The notes: generated by a model from the sequence alone, not told the origin. A stretch of DNA of 64,000 nucleotides from Sneathiella sedimenti (GCF_017313765.1 NZ_JAFLNC010000005.1:62001-126000), one strand, 5' to 3'; shown: positions 26,058-37,092, numbered from the stretch's first letter. Numbers and translations: made by a program.

Positions 26058-27212
26058 ATGACCAGTCAGACGCCAGTAGCCAAGTCGGAGGCGGTGGATA
26101 CCGCCATCGCCGACCATACAGACCAGTATTTCAACAAGACCAAGCGCGTCATCGGGCAATTTGGCGACAAAACCGTGACTTATGCAGTGTTTATGCGGCG
26201 ACCGGTTATCTTCTGCCCGCAGATCATGCTCGACTGGCTGGACAATATCGCGAAAATGCGCGGCCGCAGCTTCAAGATTGAGCCCTGTTTCGAGGAAGGG
26301 GACTGGGTCGGCGCCGGTGAACCACTGGTCTATATCACCGGCAGTTTTCATGATCTCGTTGACCTGGAAACCCTCTATCTCCAGAAGCTCGGCTCGGCCT
26401 GCGTCGCCGCCTATAACGCCTTCACCATGTGCTCGCACCTGCCCGAGGCAAAATTTCTCGCCATGGATGCCCGTCACTGTGCCGGGAGCGAGATGGCCGA
26501 TATGATGGCGTATGCGGCCTCGGTCGGCAGCCGCGCCGCGCAGAAGGAACTGGGCGCTGTCGGCTTTATCGGCAACGCGAATAATTCAACTGCCCACTAT
26601 TTCGGAAATGAAAAGGGCCTCGGCACGATGCCGCATGCCCTGATCGGCTATGCGGGCAGCACCCTGCGCGCAGCCGAAATGTTTCACGAGAGCTTTCCCG
26701 ATGACCCGCTTACTGTTCTTGTCGATTATTTCGGCAAGGAAGTGACCGACGCACTGGAAGCCTGCGCCCGTTTTCCGGAGCTGGTTGCCGCGGGAAAAAT
26801 GTCCGTGCGGATGGACACCCATGGCGGCCGCTTTATCGAGGGGCTTGATCCTGCGACATCCTATGCGGTGCTGGAACGGCACATGCCCCGCGGCATCCGG
26901 CAGTACCGGTCGGAACAGGAACTGAAATGGCTGGTCGGGACGGGGGTTTCGGCAGCCGCGATATATTTTATGCGTGAAAAACTTGATGACGCCGGGTTCG
27001 AAAAGGTCAAGATTGTCGCATCCTCTGGTTTCTCAGTTGAGAAATGCCGGATCATGGGAAATCTGAAGGCACCGATTGACGTGGTCGGGACAGGGTCTTT
27101 CCTGCCGGAAATCTGGCCGGAGACCTATGCGACCGCCGATATCATCGCCTATGACGGCGTTCCGGGCGTCAAGGTCGGGCGGGAATTCCTGCTCAAGAAA
27201 GAAAAATCCTGA
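26058..27212 (+). CDS. Nicotinate phosphoribosyltransferase-like protein
   Basis: The 384-residue protein has the type II phosphoribosyltransferase layout: N-terminal YFNKTKRVI, LYLQKLGSACVAAYNAF, MDARHCAGSEMADMMAYAAS, GFIGNANNSTAHYFG, MDTHGGRFIEGL and the PRPP/phosphate loop VGTGSFLP. It would make nicotinate mononucleotide from nicotinate for NAD salvage. It is shorter than PncB of enterobacteria and closer in pattern to archaeal-like NAPRT proteins. nadE lies one gene downstream, which supports an NAD role. Related enzymes can act on nicotinamide or other bases, so the substrate is probable, not certain. Confidence 0.85.
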   Translation: MTSQTPVAKSEAVDTAIADHTDQYFNKTKRVIGQFGDKTVTYAVFMRRPVIFCPQIMLDWLDNIAKMRGRSFKIEPCFEEGDWVGAGEPLVYITGSFHDLVDLETLYLQKLGSACVAAYNAFTMCSHLPEAKFLAMDARHCAGSEMADMMAYAASVGSRAAQKELGAVGFIGNANNSTAHYFGNEKGLGTMPHALIGYAGSTLRAAEMFHESFPDDPLTVLVDYFGKEVTDALEACARFPELVAAGKMSVRMDTHGGRFIEGLDPATSYAVLERHMPRGIRQYRSEQELKWLVGTGVSAAAIYFMREKLDDAGFEKVKIVASSGFSVEKCRIMGNLKAPIDVVGTGSFLPEIWPETYATADIIAYDGVPGVKVGREFLLKKEKS

Positions 27213-27314
27213 ACTTGTAATCTGGAACAGGAACTGTCGCTTTTTGATTAGCGGGGGGCCGCGTTTGACCTCAAATGCGGATGAAAACACGCCTCTTTTT
27301 CTGAATGGTTGGCC

Positions 27315-28652
27315 ATGTACGCTGCTGTAATAAATTCCTGGCCGCTCCTGTTTGGATTAGGCCTGCTGATGATCGGAAACGGTCTGCAACTCAGCCTCGT
27401 CGGTATCCGTGCGTCGTTGGAAGGATTTCCCGCGGCGGTTACCGGTTTTGTCATGTCCGCCTACTACCTCGGCTTCCTGTTCGGATCGGTCATCACGCCC
27501 AAGATCCTGGCCAATGTTGGCCATGTCCGCGTGTTCGCCGCCCTGGCGTCCCTCGCATCCTCCGCCGCGCTGATCTATGTGGTGTTTGTTGACCCTATTG
27601 TCTGGGGAATGATGCGCCTTGTTACCGGCTTCGCCTTCGCGGGGCTCTATATCGTCTGTGAAAGCTGGCTCAACGACGCCGCAACGAACGAGACACGGGG
27701 ACAGCTCCTTTCCGTCTATATGATCATCATGATGGGCGGGATGGCGGTCGGCCAGATCTTCCTGAATGTGGCGGACCCAGGCGGCTATTCGCTCTTTATC
27801 TTTGTCTCTGTTCTGGTGTCCCTGGCGCTAATCCCGATGGCGCTGACCGCGAACCCGGCGCCGAACTTCATGGCCAGCTCCCGGCTCAAGCTGAAGGAAC
27901 TCTACAAGATTTCCCCTCTTGGGGTTGTTGGCATGTGCGCCCAAGGCGTTATCGGCGGCGCCTTTTACGGCATGGCGGCGGTGTATGGCGACAATATCGG
28001 CTTGTCAGTGGCGCAAATTTCCAGCTTTATCAGCGTGTCCATCATGGGCGGTGTTCTCCTGCAATGGCCTGTCGGACGGTTTTCCGACAAGTTCGACCGA
28101 CGCATGGTTCTGATGATCACCACCATGTTGAGCGGCGGCGCAGCCTTGCTGGCGCTCTATGCGGGGGAGACCGGGAACTTCCTGCTTTTCCTTGGGGCTG
28201 TCGGGTTGTTCGGTGGCTTTTCCGTTCCCCTTTATTCCCTCTGTATAGCCTATACGAATGACTATCTGGAACCGGACAAGATGGTCGCCGCCAGCAGCGG
28301 CCTGATGTTTGTCAATGGTGTCGGCGCGATTTTCGGTCCGCTGATTGTCGGTCAGTTCATGTCCCTTGTCGGCAGCGAGGTGTTCTTCGGCTGGATTGCC
28401 GCCGCCCATATAGCCATCGGGCTCTTCGCGATTTACCGGATGCAGATTAACCGGGCCATGCCGATGGAAGATCAGGGTACCTTTGTCGCCATGCCGGTCC
28501 GGGCCGGTGCCGCGGTTGCCACGCTCAATCCCGAAACCGAGGAATGGATCAATGACGAGCCGCCCGCCTATAGTGAAGCGGAGGATGAAGAGGTCGCTGA
28601 GCAGACGGAAATCATGGATGACGGCCCAGCCTTCGGCTCAAATAATCCCTGA
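27315..28652 (+). CDS. Major facilitator superfamily transporter (YcaD/UMF2-like)
   Basis: A 445-residue protein of about twelve helices; MFS loop 2-3 is the weak form seen in the YcaD group (YLGFLFGSVITPKILANVGHVRVFA). ATG 27315 was chosen; a TTG two codons earlier is equivalent in frame. The last 65 residues are a soluble acidic tail (SEAEDEEVAEQTE), presumably cytosolic. It sits between a nicotinate phosphoribosyltransferase-like gene and nadE, so uptake of an NAD precursor is an attractive inference, but YcaD-like proteins have no established substrate. Confidence 0.86.
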   Translation: MYAAVINSWPLLFGLGLLMIGNGLQLSLVGIRASLEGFPAAVTGFVMSAYYLGFLFGSVITPKILANVGHVRVFAALASLASSAALIYVVFVDPIVWGMMRLVTGFAFAGLYIVCESWLNDAATNETRGQLLSVYMIIMMGGMAVGQIFLNVADPGGYSLFIFVSVLVSLALIPMALTANPAPNFMASSRLKLKELYKISPLGVVGMCAQGVIGGAFYGMAAVYGDNIGLSVAQISSFISVSIMGGVLLQWPVGRFSDKFDRRMVLMITTMLSGGAALLALYAGETGNFLLFLGAVGLFGGFSVPLYSLCIAYTNDYLEPDKMVAASSGLMFVNGVGAIFGPLIVGQFMSLVGSEVFFGWIAAAHIAIGLFAIYRMQINRAMPMEDQGTFVAMPVRAGAAVATLNPETEEWINDEPPAYSEAEDEEVAEQTEIMDDGPAFGSNNP

Positions 28653-28733
28653 ATTACAATTTTTTAGCTGCTTTTCGCTGGAAAACGCGATCTAGCGATT
28701 GCTGCGCGCGTCAAGGCGGGTTAGAAATCCGTC

Positions 28734-30398
28734 ATGACTGATCATTTGAAAATTGCTCTGGCGCAGGCCAACCCGACGCTTGGAAATATCGACGGGAATG
28801 TCATGCTCGCCCGGGCCTTTCGTGAGGAGGCGGAAGCCTTCGGCGCGGATATTGTTGTGTATCCTGAATTGTTCCTGACCGGATATCCACCGGAAGACCT
28901 GGTCAAGAAACCGGCCTTTCAGCGCACCGTGCAAAAGGCGATGGAGGATCTGGCGGAACTCACCCTTGACGGCGGTCCGGCGATGCTGATGAGCGCGCCG
29001 ATGGTCGAAGACGGCAAACTCTATAACGCTGTTTGCCTGCTCGAAGAGGGAAAGATATCCGCCCGCCGGTTCAAGAACAAGCTGCCCAACTATGGCGTTT
29101 TTGACGAAATCCGTATTTTCGAGGCTGGGCCGCTTCCCGGTCCGATCCCGTTCAAGGGGGTCCGCCTCGGCGTGATGATCTGCGAGGATATGTGGTTTAC
29201 CGATGTCGCCGAGTGCCTGGCCGAGACGGGGGCGGAGATGCTGATCGTCCCGAACGGCAGCCCCTATGATCACATGAAATCAGATGAACGGCTCAACCAT
29301 GCGGTGCAGCGCGTGACCGAGACAGGCCTGCCGCTGGTTTACCTAAACCAGGTCGGCGGGCAGGATGAGCTGGTTTTCGACGGCGCGTCCTTCGTGATGA
29401 ACGCCGACCGGTCACTGCCGGTCCAGATGCCGGGCTGGAAGGAGAGCCTCGTTCTTACCGACTGGCACCGCCAGCCAGACGGCAGCTGGAAATGCGAGAC
29501 TAACGAAATCATCGAGCCCGAGGACGAGCTGGCGCAGATCTATCACGCGATGGTTCTGGGCTTGAAGGATTATGTGGAAAAGAACCGCTTTCCCGGTGTC
29601 GTGCTCGGTCTGTCGGGCGGGATTGATAGCGCCTTGAGTGCAGCCGTTGCCGTGGATGCCCTGGGGGCGGAGCGGGTTCACTGCGTCATGATGCCGTCAA
29701 AATACACCTCGACGGAGAGCCTCGATGATGCGGCGGAATGTGCACGCCTCCTGAATGTCAAGCTCGACAGCATTTCAATTGCGCCCGCCGTTGATGCCTT
29801 CGATGTCATGCTGCAGGAACCCTTTGCCGGGCTGGAGCCGGATATCACCGAAGAGAATATCCAGTCCCGAATTCGGGGCGTGACCCTGATGGCGCTTTCC
29901 AACAAGCTCGGGCATATGGTCCTCACAACCGGCAACAAATCGGAGATGTCCGTTGGGTACGCCACGCTTTACGGCGATATGTGCGGCGGTTACTCGGTGC
30001 TGAAGGATGTCTACAAGACTACCTGCTTCCGTCTGTCGGAATGGCGAAACAAACATTTCTCGCCGCTCTTCAAGGGAGCGCCCGGCCCGGTGATGCCACA
30101 GAATGTGATTACCAAGCCGCCGACGGCGGAACTACGCGAGGACCAGAAGGACGAGGACAGCCTGCCGCCCTATGACATCCTCGACGGCATTCTGTATGGT
30201 CTGGTGGAGGAGGAGAAATCCTTCGCGGAACTGGTCGAGGCCGGGTTCGATTCCCATACCATCGCCCGCATCCAGAACCTGCTCTATATCGCCGAGTATA
30301 AACGCCGCCAGGCACCGCCCGGCGTCAAGATATCCACCCGTAGTTTCGGTCGCGACCGCCGCTATCCGATCACCAACGCCTTCAGGGACAAGAGATGA
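28734..30398 (+). CDS. nadE: Glutamine-dependent NAD+ synthetase
   Basis: This 554-residue fusion enzyme has an N-terminal nitrilase-like glutaminase with the triad in [16 protein letters not shown] (Glu), [15 protein letters not shown] (Lys) and [11 protein letters not shown] (Cys). The synthetase half has the P-loop [21 protein letters not shown] and [16 protein letters not shown]. Ammonia released in the first domain converts deamido-NAD to NAD with ATP. Length matches the bacterial two-domain type. Its stop overlaps gltX by 4 bases. Confidence 0.97.
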   Translation: MTDHLKIALAQANPTLGNIDGNVMLARAFREEAEAFGADIVVYPELFLTGYPPEDLVKKPAFQRTVQKAMEDLAELTLDGGPAMLMSAPMVEDGKLYNAVCLLEEGKISARRFKNKLPNYGVFDEIRIFEAGPLPGPIPFKGVRLGVMICEDMWFTDVAECLAETGAEMLIVPNGSPYDHMKSDERLNHAVQRVTETGLPLVYLNQVGGQDELVFDGASFVMNADRSLPVQMPGWKESLVLTDWHRQPDGSWKCETNEIIEPEDELAQIYHAMVLGLKDYVEKNRFPGVVLGLSGGIDSALSAAVAVDALGAERVHCVMMPSKYTSTESLDDAAECARLLNVKLDSISIAPAVDAFDVMLQEPFAGLEPDITEENIQSRIRGVTLMALSNKLGHMVLTTGNKSEMSVGYATLYGDMCGGYSVLKDVYKTTCFRLSEWRNKHFSPLFKGAPGPVMPQNVITKPPTAELREDQKDEDSLPPYDILDGILYGLVEEEKSFAELVEAGFDSHTIARIQNLLYIAEYKRRQAPPGVKISTRSFGRDRRYPITNAFRDKR

Positions 30399-31726
30399 CC
30401 ACTAAATTCCGCTTTGCGCCCAGCCCGACGGGATATCTCCATGTCGGGAATGCCCGGCTCGCCCTGATCAACTGGCTGTCCGCCAGGAAAACGGGTGGAG
30501 AGATGGTCCTGCGCCTCGATGATACGGATGAGGAACGCTCAACCGCGGAATATGCCGAGGCCATTCAGGAGGATCTCCTCTGGCTTGGCCTCGACTGGTC
30601 GGAGCTCAAGAAACAATCGGACCGGAGTGCCGCCTATACGGCCGCGTTTGAGACGCTGAAGGCTGCTGGGCGGCTGTATCCCTGCTATGAGACGGGCGAG
30701 GAACTGGATTACAAACGCAAACGCCAACTCGCCCGCAAATTGCCGCCGATCTATGACCGCGCCGCCCTTGACCTGACAGAGGAAGACAAGGCGAAATTCG
30801 AGGCGGAGGGACGGAAACCCCATTGGCGGTTCAAGCTCGATCAGGTGGTCATCCGCTGGGAGGATATGGTGCGCGGACCCGTTGAGGTCGATGGCGCCAG
30901 CATGTCCGATCCGGTGCTGATCCGTTCGGACGGTCGACCGCTTTATCATATGCCGTCCGTTGTTGACGATATAGACTTCGCCATCACCCATGTGATCCGC
31001 GGGGAGGATCATGTGAGTAATACGGCGCTCCATATCCAGATATTCGAGGCTTTGGGCGCTGCTGTGCCGACCTTCGGCCATATCCCGTTGCTGACGGGGC
31101 CGGGCGGGGAGCCGCTCTCCAAACGGGAAGGGAGCCAGAGCCTGCGTGAAATGCGCGAGAACGGGATCGAGGCCATGGCGCTTAACTGCCTGCTGGCCCG
31201 TCTCGGCACCTCCGACAACGTTGAAATCCGTCACACCCTCGCGGATATTGTCGCCGGGTTCGACATTACCCATTTCAGCCGTGCGGCCGCGAAATTCGAT
31301 CCGGCGGAACTTTCCAACCTGAACGCCAAGCTCCTCCATGAGCTGGACTGGACCGAGGTGAAGGACCGCATCGCCCTTGACGGCGCGGATGAGGCTTTCT
31401 GGCTCGCCATTCGCGGAAACCTCACCACATTGACGGATGCAAAGGACTGGTGGCAGGTGGTTACCGGACCGATGACCCCGGTGGTGGAGGATGCGGATTT
31501 CCTCAAATATGCGGCAGACCTGCTGCCGGAAGGGGAAATCACCGCGGACAGCTGGAAAGCCTGGACGACCGCGGTCAAGGAGAAGACGGGTGCGAAGGGA
31601 AAATCCCTATTCATGCCGCTGCGCCTTGCGCTCACCGGTCGGCCCCATGGCCCCGAAATGAACAATCTGTTGCCCCTGATCGGGCGGGAAAATATACTGG
31701 CCCGCCTTTCGGGACGCCCTGACTGA
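30395..31726 (+). CDS. gltX: Glutamyl-tRNA synthetase
   Basis: This 443-residue class I synthetase has the HIGH-like [23 protein letters not shown] and the KMSKS-like [10 protein letters not shown]. Residues DDTDEERS and [10 protein letters not shown] are typical of GluRS. It is shorter than the roughly 470-residue main GltX, and many alphaproteobacteria carry two copies with one aimed at tRNA-Gln (feeding the GatCAB amidotransferase); which type this is cannot be settled here. It is translationally coupled to nadE and followed 16 bases later by cysS. Confidence 0.95.
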   Translation: MTTKFRFAPSPTGYLHVGNARLALINWLSARKTGGEMVLRLDDTDEERSTAEYAEAIQEDLLWLGLDWSELKKQSDRSAAYTAAFETLKAAGRLYPCYETGEELDYKRKRQLARKLPPIYDRAALDLTEEDKAKFEAEGRKPHWRFKLDQVVIRWEDMVRGPVEVDGASMSDPVLIRSDGRPLYHMPSVVDDIDFAITHVIRGEDHVSNTALHIQIFEALGAAVPTFGHIPLLTGPGGEPLSKREGSQSLREMRENGIEAMALNCLLARLGTSDNVEIRHTLADIVAGFDITHFSRAAAKFDPAELSNLNAKLLHELDWTEVKDRIALDGADEAFWLAIRGNLTTLTDAKDWWQVVTGPMTPVVEDADFLKYAADLLPEGEITADSWKAWTTAVKEKTGAKGKSLFMPLRLALTGRPHGPEMNNLLPLIGRENILARLSGRPD

Positions 31727-31741
31727 GTTTGAGGAAGAAAA

Positions 31742-33115
31742 GTGACGTTGCAGCTCTACAATACGGCCCATCGAAAAAAGGAAGAATTTGTTCCCTTGAA
31801 AGAGGGGGAAGTGGGCATGTATGTCTGCGGGCCGACGGTCTATGACTTCGCCCATATCGGCAATGCGCGCCCGGTCGTCATCTTTGATGTGCTGGCGCGT
31901 CTGCTCCGGCATGAGGGCTACAAGCTCACCTACGTCCGCAATATCACCGATGTGGAAGACAAGATCATCGCCGCGGCGGAACAGAACGGTGAAACGATCG
32001 ACGATCTCACCCGCCGCACGACCGAGGCCTACCATGCGGATATGGCGGCGCTGAATGCGCTGCCACCGGATATCGAGCCGCGCGCGACGGAGCATATCGA
32101 CGGCATGATCCGGATGATCGAAAAACTGATCAAGAAGGGCCACGCATATGAGGCGGAGGGCCATGTGCTTTTCGATGTGACCAGCATGGCCGATTACGGC
32201 AAGCTGTCAGGCCGGAACCGCGATGATATGATCGCTGGCGCACGGGTGGAAGTCGCGCCCTACAAGAAAGACCCGGCCGATTTTGTGCTCTGGAAACCCT
32301 CCACGGATGACATGCCGGGATGGGACAGCCCGTTCGGGCGCGGGCGACCCGGCTGGCATATCGAATGCTCCGTCATGAGCGAGGCAACGCTCGGCATCAC
32401 TTTCGATATTCATGGCGGCGGACGCGACCTGATCTTCCCGCATCACGAAAATGAGGTGGCGCAAAGCTGCTGCGCCCATGATGGCGCCCCTTTCGCCCGT
32501 TATTGGGTGCATAACGGCTTCCTCACGGTCGAGGGCGACAAGATGTCTAAATCCCTTGGCAATTTCCGCACCGTGCGGGAACTGTTGGCCGATGCACCGG
32601 GGGAGGCGCTTCGCTTGAACATGCTCTCCGCGCAGTATCGCCAGCCGCTCGACTGGACGGCAGAAGGGGTGGCGCGGGCCAAAGCCAGCCTCGACCGGCT
32701 TTACACCGCCCTTCAAAACCTTGAGAATGTCGAGACAGGACCGATTGAACCAGCCGCCGGGGTGATTGCCGCGCTTGAGGATGACCTCAACACGCCGCAG
32801 GCCCTGACCGAGCTTTATGCCCTCGCCGGGGAGGCGAACAAGGCGACCGAGGAAGCCGAGAAAGCCCGCATCAAGGGACAATTGCTTGGCTCGGGACGTC
32901 TTTTGGGTCTATTACAACAGTCTCCGGAAGACTGGTTCCGTAAAGCGGACAGCGGCGATATCTCGGAACAGGAAATCGAACAGGCGATAACCGCGCGGAT
33001 TGAGGCCAAGAAAGAAAAAGATTTTGCCAAGGCGGACGCGATACGCGATGACCTTGCGAAGAAGAAGGTCGTTCTGGAGGACGGACCCAACGGCACCACA
33101 TGGAAGAGAGCGTAA
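31742..33115 (+). CDS. cysS: Cysteinyl-tRNA synthetase
   Basis: This 457-residue class I enzyme starts at GTG 31742 behind GAGGAAGAAAA. It shows [21 protein letters not shown], which holds the zinc Cys and the HIGH motif (here HIGN), further zinc ligands WHIECSVMS and HHENEVAQS, and KMSKSLGNF. It charges tRNA-Cys. The C-terminal helical domain (about residues 340-457) is complete. Its final base overlaps the cimA start (TAATG), so expression is coupled. Confidence 0.97.
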   Translation: MTLQLYNTAHRKKEEFVPLKEGEVGMYVCGPTVYDFAHIGNARPVVIFDVLARLLRHEGYKLTYVRNITDVEDKIIAAAEQNGETIDDLTRRTTEAYHADMAALNALPPDIEPRATEHIDGMIRMIEKLIKKGHAYEAEGHVLFDVTSMADYGKLSGRNRDDMIAGARVEVAPYKKDPADFVLWKPSTDDMPGWDSPFGRGRPGWHIECSVMSEATLGITFDIHGGGRDLIFPHHENEVAQSCCAHDGAPFARYWVHNGFLTVEGDKMSKSLGNFRTVRELLADAPGEALRLNMLSAQYRQPLDWTAEGVARAKASLDRLYTALQNLENVETGPIEPAAGVIAALEDDLNTPQALTELYALAGEANKATEEAEKARIKGQLLGSGRLLGLLQQSPEDWFRKADSGDISEQEIEQAITARIEAKKEKDFAKADAIRDDLAKKKVVLEDGPNGTTWKRA

Positions 33116-34737
33116 TGGAACGGGAAAGACTTTATCTTTTTGACACAACGCTGCGCGACGGCGCGCAGACGCAGGGTGTGGATTTCAGTGTCGAAGACAA
33201 GACGAATATTGCCATGGCGCTCGATGGTCTCGGGATTGACTATGTGGAAGGGGGCTGGCCCGGTGCCAACCCAGGGGACACCGCCTTTTTCGCGAATCCG
33301 CCGAAACTTGAAAGGGCCACCTTTACCGCCTTTGGCATGACCCGGCGGCCGGGGCGCAGTGTTTCAAATGATCCGGGCCTCAGCGCCATTCTCGATGCCA
33401 AGACGCCCGCCGTTTGTATCGTCGGCAAGGCCTGGGATTTCCATGTCGATGTCGCCCTTGGCATCAGCCTCGAGGAAAATCTTGAGTTGATCGCCGATAG
33501 CATCGCCGAGATCGTCCGACAGGGACGGGAGGCCATGTATGATGCAGAGCATTTCTTCGATGGCTACAAGGCCAACCCGGACTTCGCGCTTAGCTGCCTG
33601 AAGGCGGCCTATGGCGCGGGTGCTCGCTGGATGGTGCTCTGCGATACCAACGGCGGCACGCTTCCGGACGAGGTGGAGCGCATTGTCACCGAAGTGACGG
33701 AGCATATTCCCGGCAGCCATCTTGGCATCCATACCCATAACGACACGGAAAATGCGGTCGCCAACACCCTGATGGCGGTGAAAGCAGGCGTGCGGCAGGT
33801 GCAGGGCACGCTAAACGGCCTTGGGGAGCGTTGCGGCAACGCAAATATCATCTCCCTCATCCCGTCGTTGGTGCTGAAGGAGCCGTTCAAGTCCATGGTC
33901 GACACGGGCATCACGGAAAAGGGGCTGAAAAATATCACCACCGTGTCCCGGCTTCTCGACGATATCCTCAACCGTTCCCCCAACCGGCACCAGGCCTATG
34001 TCGGGTCGTCCGCTTTTGCTCATAAGGGCGGGCTGCATGTCTCCGCGGTGGAGAAGGACCCCAAAACCTATGAGCATGTGGAACCGTCTCTCGTCGGGAA
34101 CAAGCGGCATCTGCTGGTCTCCGATCAGGCCGGCCGTTCCAACATCCTCGCCCAGTTGCGCGATTTCGGCCTCAACATCGATCCGAAAGACCCGAAGGTC
34201 GACCGCTTGCTGGAAGAAGTGAAGCAGCGCGAGTTCGATGGCTTCTCCTATGATGGCGCGCTTGCCAGCTTTGAGTTGATGGCCCGCCGTCGCCTCGGGC
34301 AGGTACCAAAATATTTCGACGTGGAAAGCTTCCGGGTGCAGGTGGAACGGCGCCATAACGCCAAGGGCGAGCTGCTCTCCGTTTCTGATGCGGTGGTGAA
34401 GCTGATGATCGACGGGGAACGCTATATGTCCGTCGGCGAGGGGAACGGCCCGGTCAACGCACTTGATTCTGCGCTGCGCAAGGATCTGGGAAAATATTCC
34501 GACTATATCGATGATCTCCGCCTTGTGGACTTTAAGGTGCGCATCCTCACCTCGGGAACCGAGGCGGTGACGCGGGTCCTGATCGAAAGCACCGACAAGA
34601 GCAACAAACGCTGGTTCACGGTCGGCGTATCACCGAATATCGTCGATGCGTCCTTCGCGGCGCTGATCGACAGCATCACCTACAAGCTTTACCGGTCGGG
34701 CGCACCGGCCGCCGGGAAACAAGCGGCCAATGTCTGA
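33115..34737 (+). CDS. cimA: (R)-citramalate synthase
   Basis: The 540-residue protein has the alpha-IPM-synthase-type TIM barrel (LYLFDTTLRDGAQTQGVDFSV; metal site HTHNDTENAVAN; GTLNGLGERCGNAN) and a C-terminal LeuA-dimer-like regulatory domain (about residues 390-525). HxHNDxGxAVAN with the variant Thr-Glu and the N-terminal TTLRDGAQTQG identify the CimA branch rather than LeuA. It condenses pyruvate and acetyl-CoA to citramalate, a threonine-independent route to 2-oxobutyrate and isoleucine. ATG 33115 overlaps the cysS stop and has GGAAGAGAG upstream; an ATG five codons earlier is possible. trmJ overlaps its end by 8 bases. Confidence 0.94.
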   Translation: MERERLYLFDTTLRDGAQTQGVDFSVEDKTNIAMALDGLGIDYVEGGWPGANPGDTAFFANPPKLERATFTAFGMTRRPGRSVSNDPGLSAILDAKTPAVCIVGKAWDFHVDVALGISLEENLELIADSIAEIVRQGREAMYDAEHFFDGYKANPDFALSCLKAAYGAGARWMVLCDTNGGTLPDEVERIVTEVTEHIPGSHLGIHTHNDTENAVANTLMAVKAGVRQVQGTLNGLGERCGNANIISLIPSLVLKEPFKSMVDTGITEKGLKNITTVSRLLDDILNRSPNRHQAYVGSSAFAHKGGLHVSAVEKDPKTYEHVEPSLVGNKRHLLVSDQAGRSNILAQLRDFGLNIDPKDPKVDRLLEEVKQREFDGFSYDGALASFELMARRRLGQVPKYFDVESFRVQVERRHNAKGELLSVSDAVVKLMIDGERYMSVGEGNGPVNALDSALRKDLGKYSDYIDDLRLVDFKVRILTSGTEAVTRVLIESTDKSNKRWFTVGVSPNIVDASFAALIDSITYKLYRSGAPAAGKQAANV

Positions 34738-35491
34738 CGGTTCCACGCCCGCCATTATCCTTGTTGAACCGCAATTGGGGGAGAATATTGGCGCGGCGGC
34801 GCGGGCCATGCTCAACTTTGGCCTGACCGACCTCCGCCTTGTGAGCCCCCGCGATGGCTGGCCCAATGACCGGGCTGTTGCCATGGCGTCGCGCGCGGAT
34901 ATCGTGCTGGAGAACACACGGGTGTTTGCGAGTACGGCCGAGGCCATTGCCGACCTCAACCATGTCTATGCGACCACGGCGCGCACCCGCGACGTGATCA
35001 AGAAAATCGCTACACCCCGGGCGGCGGCGGCAGAACTGCGCGCCCATACTGTCGCCGGATCACGGACCGGCATTCTGTTCGGCAAGGAGAGTGTCGGGCT
35101 CTCGCGGGAGGATGTCACGCTTGCCGACGACATCATTTCTGTGCCGCTTAATCCAGATTTTTCCTCCATCAACCTCGCGCAGGCGGTGCTGCTGGTCGGT
35201 TATGAATGGTTTCAGGCCGCCGACAATACCCCGCCCGTACAGGTCCATAACGAGGAGCGCCCGGCCAACAAGGCAGAGCTTTCCTATCTTTTCGATCGGA
35301 TCGAGCGGGAACTGGATGCCCGGGGTTATTTTGACCCAATCATGCAACGAAAACATGTTATCCTTCAGAATATGCGCAACATGTTCCAGCGGCTCGGGCT
35401 GATGGAATCGGATGTGCGGGCCTTTCAGGGAATCATCAAGGGCCTGACCATGAAGGTGAAGGACAGCAACAATGACGACGATAGGTCATAA
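34730..35491 (+). CDS. trmJ: tRNA (cytidine/uridine-2'-O-)-methyltransferase TrmJ
   Basis: This 253-residue SPOUT-fold methyltransferase shows IILVEPQLGENIGAAARAMLNFGL near residue 10, GILFGKESVGLSREDV and ADDIISVPLNPDFSSINLAQAVLLVGYEW, the knot region that binds SAM. It methylates the 2'-OH of position 32 in certain tRNAs. The C-terminal extension (about residues 165-250; LSYLFDRIERELDARGYF) is the TrmJ-type dimer/tRNA domain. It overlaps cimA by 8 bases and the following hydrolase by 20 bases. Confidence 0.93.
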   Translation: MSDGSTPAIILVEPQLGENIGAAARAMLNFGLTDLRLVSPRDGWPNDRAVAMASRADIVLENTRVFASTAEAIADLNHVYATTARTRDVIKKIATPRAAAAELRAHTVAGSRTGILFGKESVGLSREDVTLADDIISVPLNPDFSSINLAQAVLLVGYEWFQAADNTPPVQVHNEERPANKAELSYLFDRIERELDARGYFDPIMQRKHVILQNMRNMFQRLGLMESDVRAFQGIIKGLTMKVKDSNNDDDRS

Positions 35492-36365
35492 ACGGGCAAA
35501 AGTCGGCGAGATCACTCTCCATTACGCGGAAAGTGGCGCGCAGCACGAGGAACTGATCCTGCTGCTGCATGGCTTTCCGGAATTCTGGTACTGCTGGAAA
35601 GACCAGCTTCCCAAGCTTGGGGAGGAATACCACGCGGTTGCACCGGACATGCGCGGCTATAATCTCTCCGACAAGCCGGAGGGGGTGAAGTCCTACCGGA
35701 TCAACCACCTGATCGGTGACGTGATCGGCCTTGCTGACCATCTTGGGAAAGAGACATTCTATCTTGTTGCCCATGACTGGGGCGCCGCCATCGCCTATGC
35801 GGTTGCCATGGCGCATCCCGATCGGGTCAAAGGGCTGATTATCATGAACGGCCCGCATCCCTATATCTTCGCCGAACTGCTCAACAACAACGAGGAGCAG
35901 ATCCGGCAGAGCCAGTATATGGCCTATTTCCAGACTCCCGGTGTCGAGAAAAAGATGCTCAAGGACAACGGAAACTGGTTGCTGGACTGGACCTTCAGCA
36001 AACATGTTGAAAACGGCCAGATGACCGAGGACGACATGAATGCCTATCGCACGGCGTGGACCCAGCCGGGGGCGATGACCGCCATGCTGAACTATTACCG
36101 CGCCTCACCGCTTGTCCCGGCGACGGAGGAAACGAAGGGCAGGGGGTCCGGGCTGGACCCGGACAAGTTCAAGGTGCATGTGCCGACGCTTATCCTCTGG
36201 GGGGATGCGGACCATGCGCTGGTGAAGGATAACCTGAAAGGCATCGAGAAATTCATCGATAAAGTCACCGTCAAACTGCTCTCTGGCGTGACCCATTGGG
36301 TGACCCATGAAGCGCCGGAAATGGTCACCGAGGAAATTCTCGACTTCATTGCCGAGCTGGAATAA
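35472..36365 (+). CDS. Alpha/beta hydrolase (epoxide hydrolase / haloacid dehalogenase-like)
   Basis: This 297-residue protein has oxyanion motif HGFPEFWYCW (residues 33-42) and an Asp nucleophile at about residue 102 in VAHDWGAAIAY, the mark of the epoxide hydrolase/haloalkane dehalogenase class rather than Ser esterases. A cap domain spans about residues 130-225. The acid is in LILWGDADHALV and the base His in VTHWVTHEAPE. It hydrolyses epoxides or haloacetates; specificity cannot be told. The start lies 20 bases inside trmJ. Gene order downstream leads to rpsD with its own promoter. Confidence 0.88.
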   Translation: MTTIGHKRAKVGEITLHYAESGAQHEELILLLHGFPEFWYCWKDQLPKLGEEYHAVAPDMRGYNLSDKPEGVKSYRINHLIGDVIGLADHLGKETFYLVAHDWGAAIAYAVAMAHPDRVKGLIIMNGPHPYIFAELLNNNEEQIRQSQYMAYFQTPGVEKKMLKDNGNWLLDWTFSKHVENGQMTEDDMNAYRTAWTQPGAMTAMLNYYRASPLVPATEETKGRGSGLDPDKFKVHVPTLILWGDADHALVKDNLKGIEKFIDKVTVKLLSGVTHWVTHEAPEMVTEEILDFIAELE

Positions 36366-36384
36366 GAAAATTGTCCAAAATGGA

Positions 36385-36412
36385 TTGACAACCGGCGCCT
36401 AAAACCTATTAT
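36385..36412 (+). promoter_or_regulatory. Strong sigma-70 promoter of rpsD
   Basis: Perfect TTGACA (36385-36390), a 16-base spacer and TATTAT (36407-36412, one base from TATAAT) lie 62 bases upstream of the S4 start. This is the best promoter match I noted in the window and fits a highly expressed ribosomal gene. Confidence 0.8.
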
Positions 36413-36474
36413 GCGCGCCTTGTGCAGGCCTCGTCGGCGTGCCTTTTTCCTGAATAGAAAACTGGATCAAGTAA

Positions 36475-37092
36475 ATGAGCAAACGCATTCAAGCGAAATA
36501 CAAAATCGATCGCCGCATGGGCGAGAACCTCTGGGGCCGCCCAAAAAGCCCTGTTAACCGCCGCGAATATGGACCGGGCCAGCATGGCCAGGGTCGCCGG
36601 GGTAAAATCTCCGACTTCGGTATCCACCTCCGCGCGAAGCAGAAACTCAAAGGCTACTACGGCAGCATCACAGAGAAGGGCTTCCGCCGTCTCTACGAAG
36701 AAGCCACACGCCTTAAAGGCGATACTTCCGAAAACCTCATCGGTTTGCTGGAACGGCGTCTTGACGCTGTCGTCTACCGCATGAAATTCGTGCCGACTGT
36801 TTTCGCGGCACGCCAGTTCGTCAACCACGGCCATGTCATGGTCAATGGCCGCAAGGTCAACATCGGCTCCTACCAGGTGAAGCCAGGTGATGTGATTGAA
36901 GTTCGCCAGAAATCTAAGCAGATGGCGCTGGTCCTCGAATCCGTTGACAGCCCGGAACGGGATGTGCCGGAATATATCGACGTTGACCACAAGGCCATGA
37001 AGGGAACCTTCAATGCGATCCCGAAACTGGCCGATGTGCCGTATCCGGTGATGATGGAACCGAACCTGATCGTCGAATATTACTCACGCTAA
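36475..37092 (+). CDS. rpsD: 30S ribosomal protein S4
   Basis: The 205-residue S4 protein has N-terminal [31 protein letters not shown] and the S4 RNA-binding domain ([36 protein letters not shown]). The four-Cys zinc knuckle seen in some S4 proteins is absent, as usual in alphaproteobacteria. S4 nucleates 30S assembly on 16S rRNA and is a translational repressor in some bacteria. Here it stands alone, apart from the alpha operon, with its own promoter and terminator. Confidence 0.99.
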   Translation: MSKRIQAKYKIDRRMGENLWGRPKSPVNRREYGPGQHGQGRRGKISDFGIHLRAKQKLKGYYGSITEKGFRRLYEEATRLKGDTSENLIGLLERRLDAVVYRMKFVPTVFAARQFVNHGHVMVNGRKVNIGSYQVKPGDVIEVRQKSKQMALVLESVDSPERDVPEYIDVDHKAMKGTFNAIPKLADVPYPVMMEPNLIVEYYSR

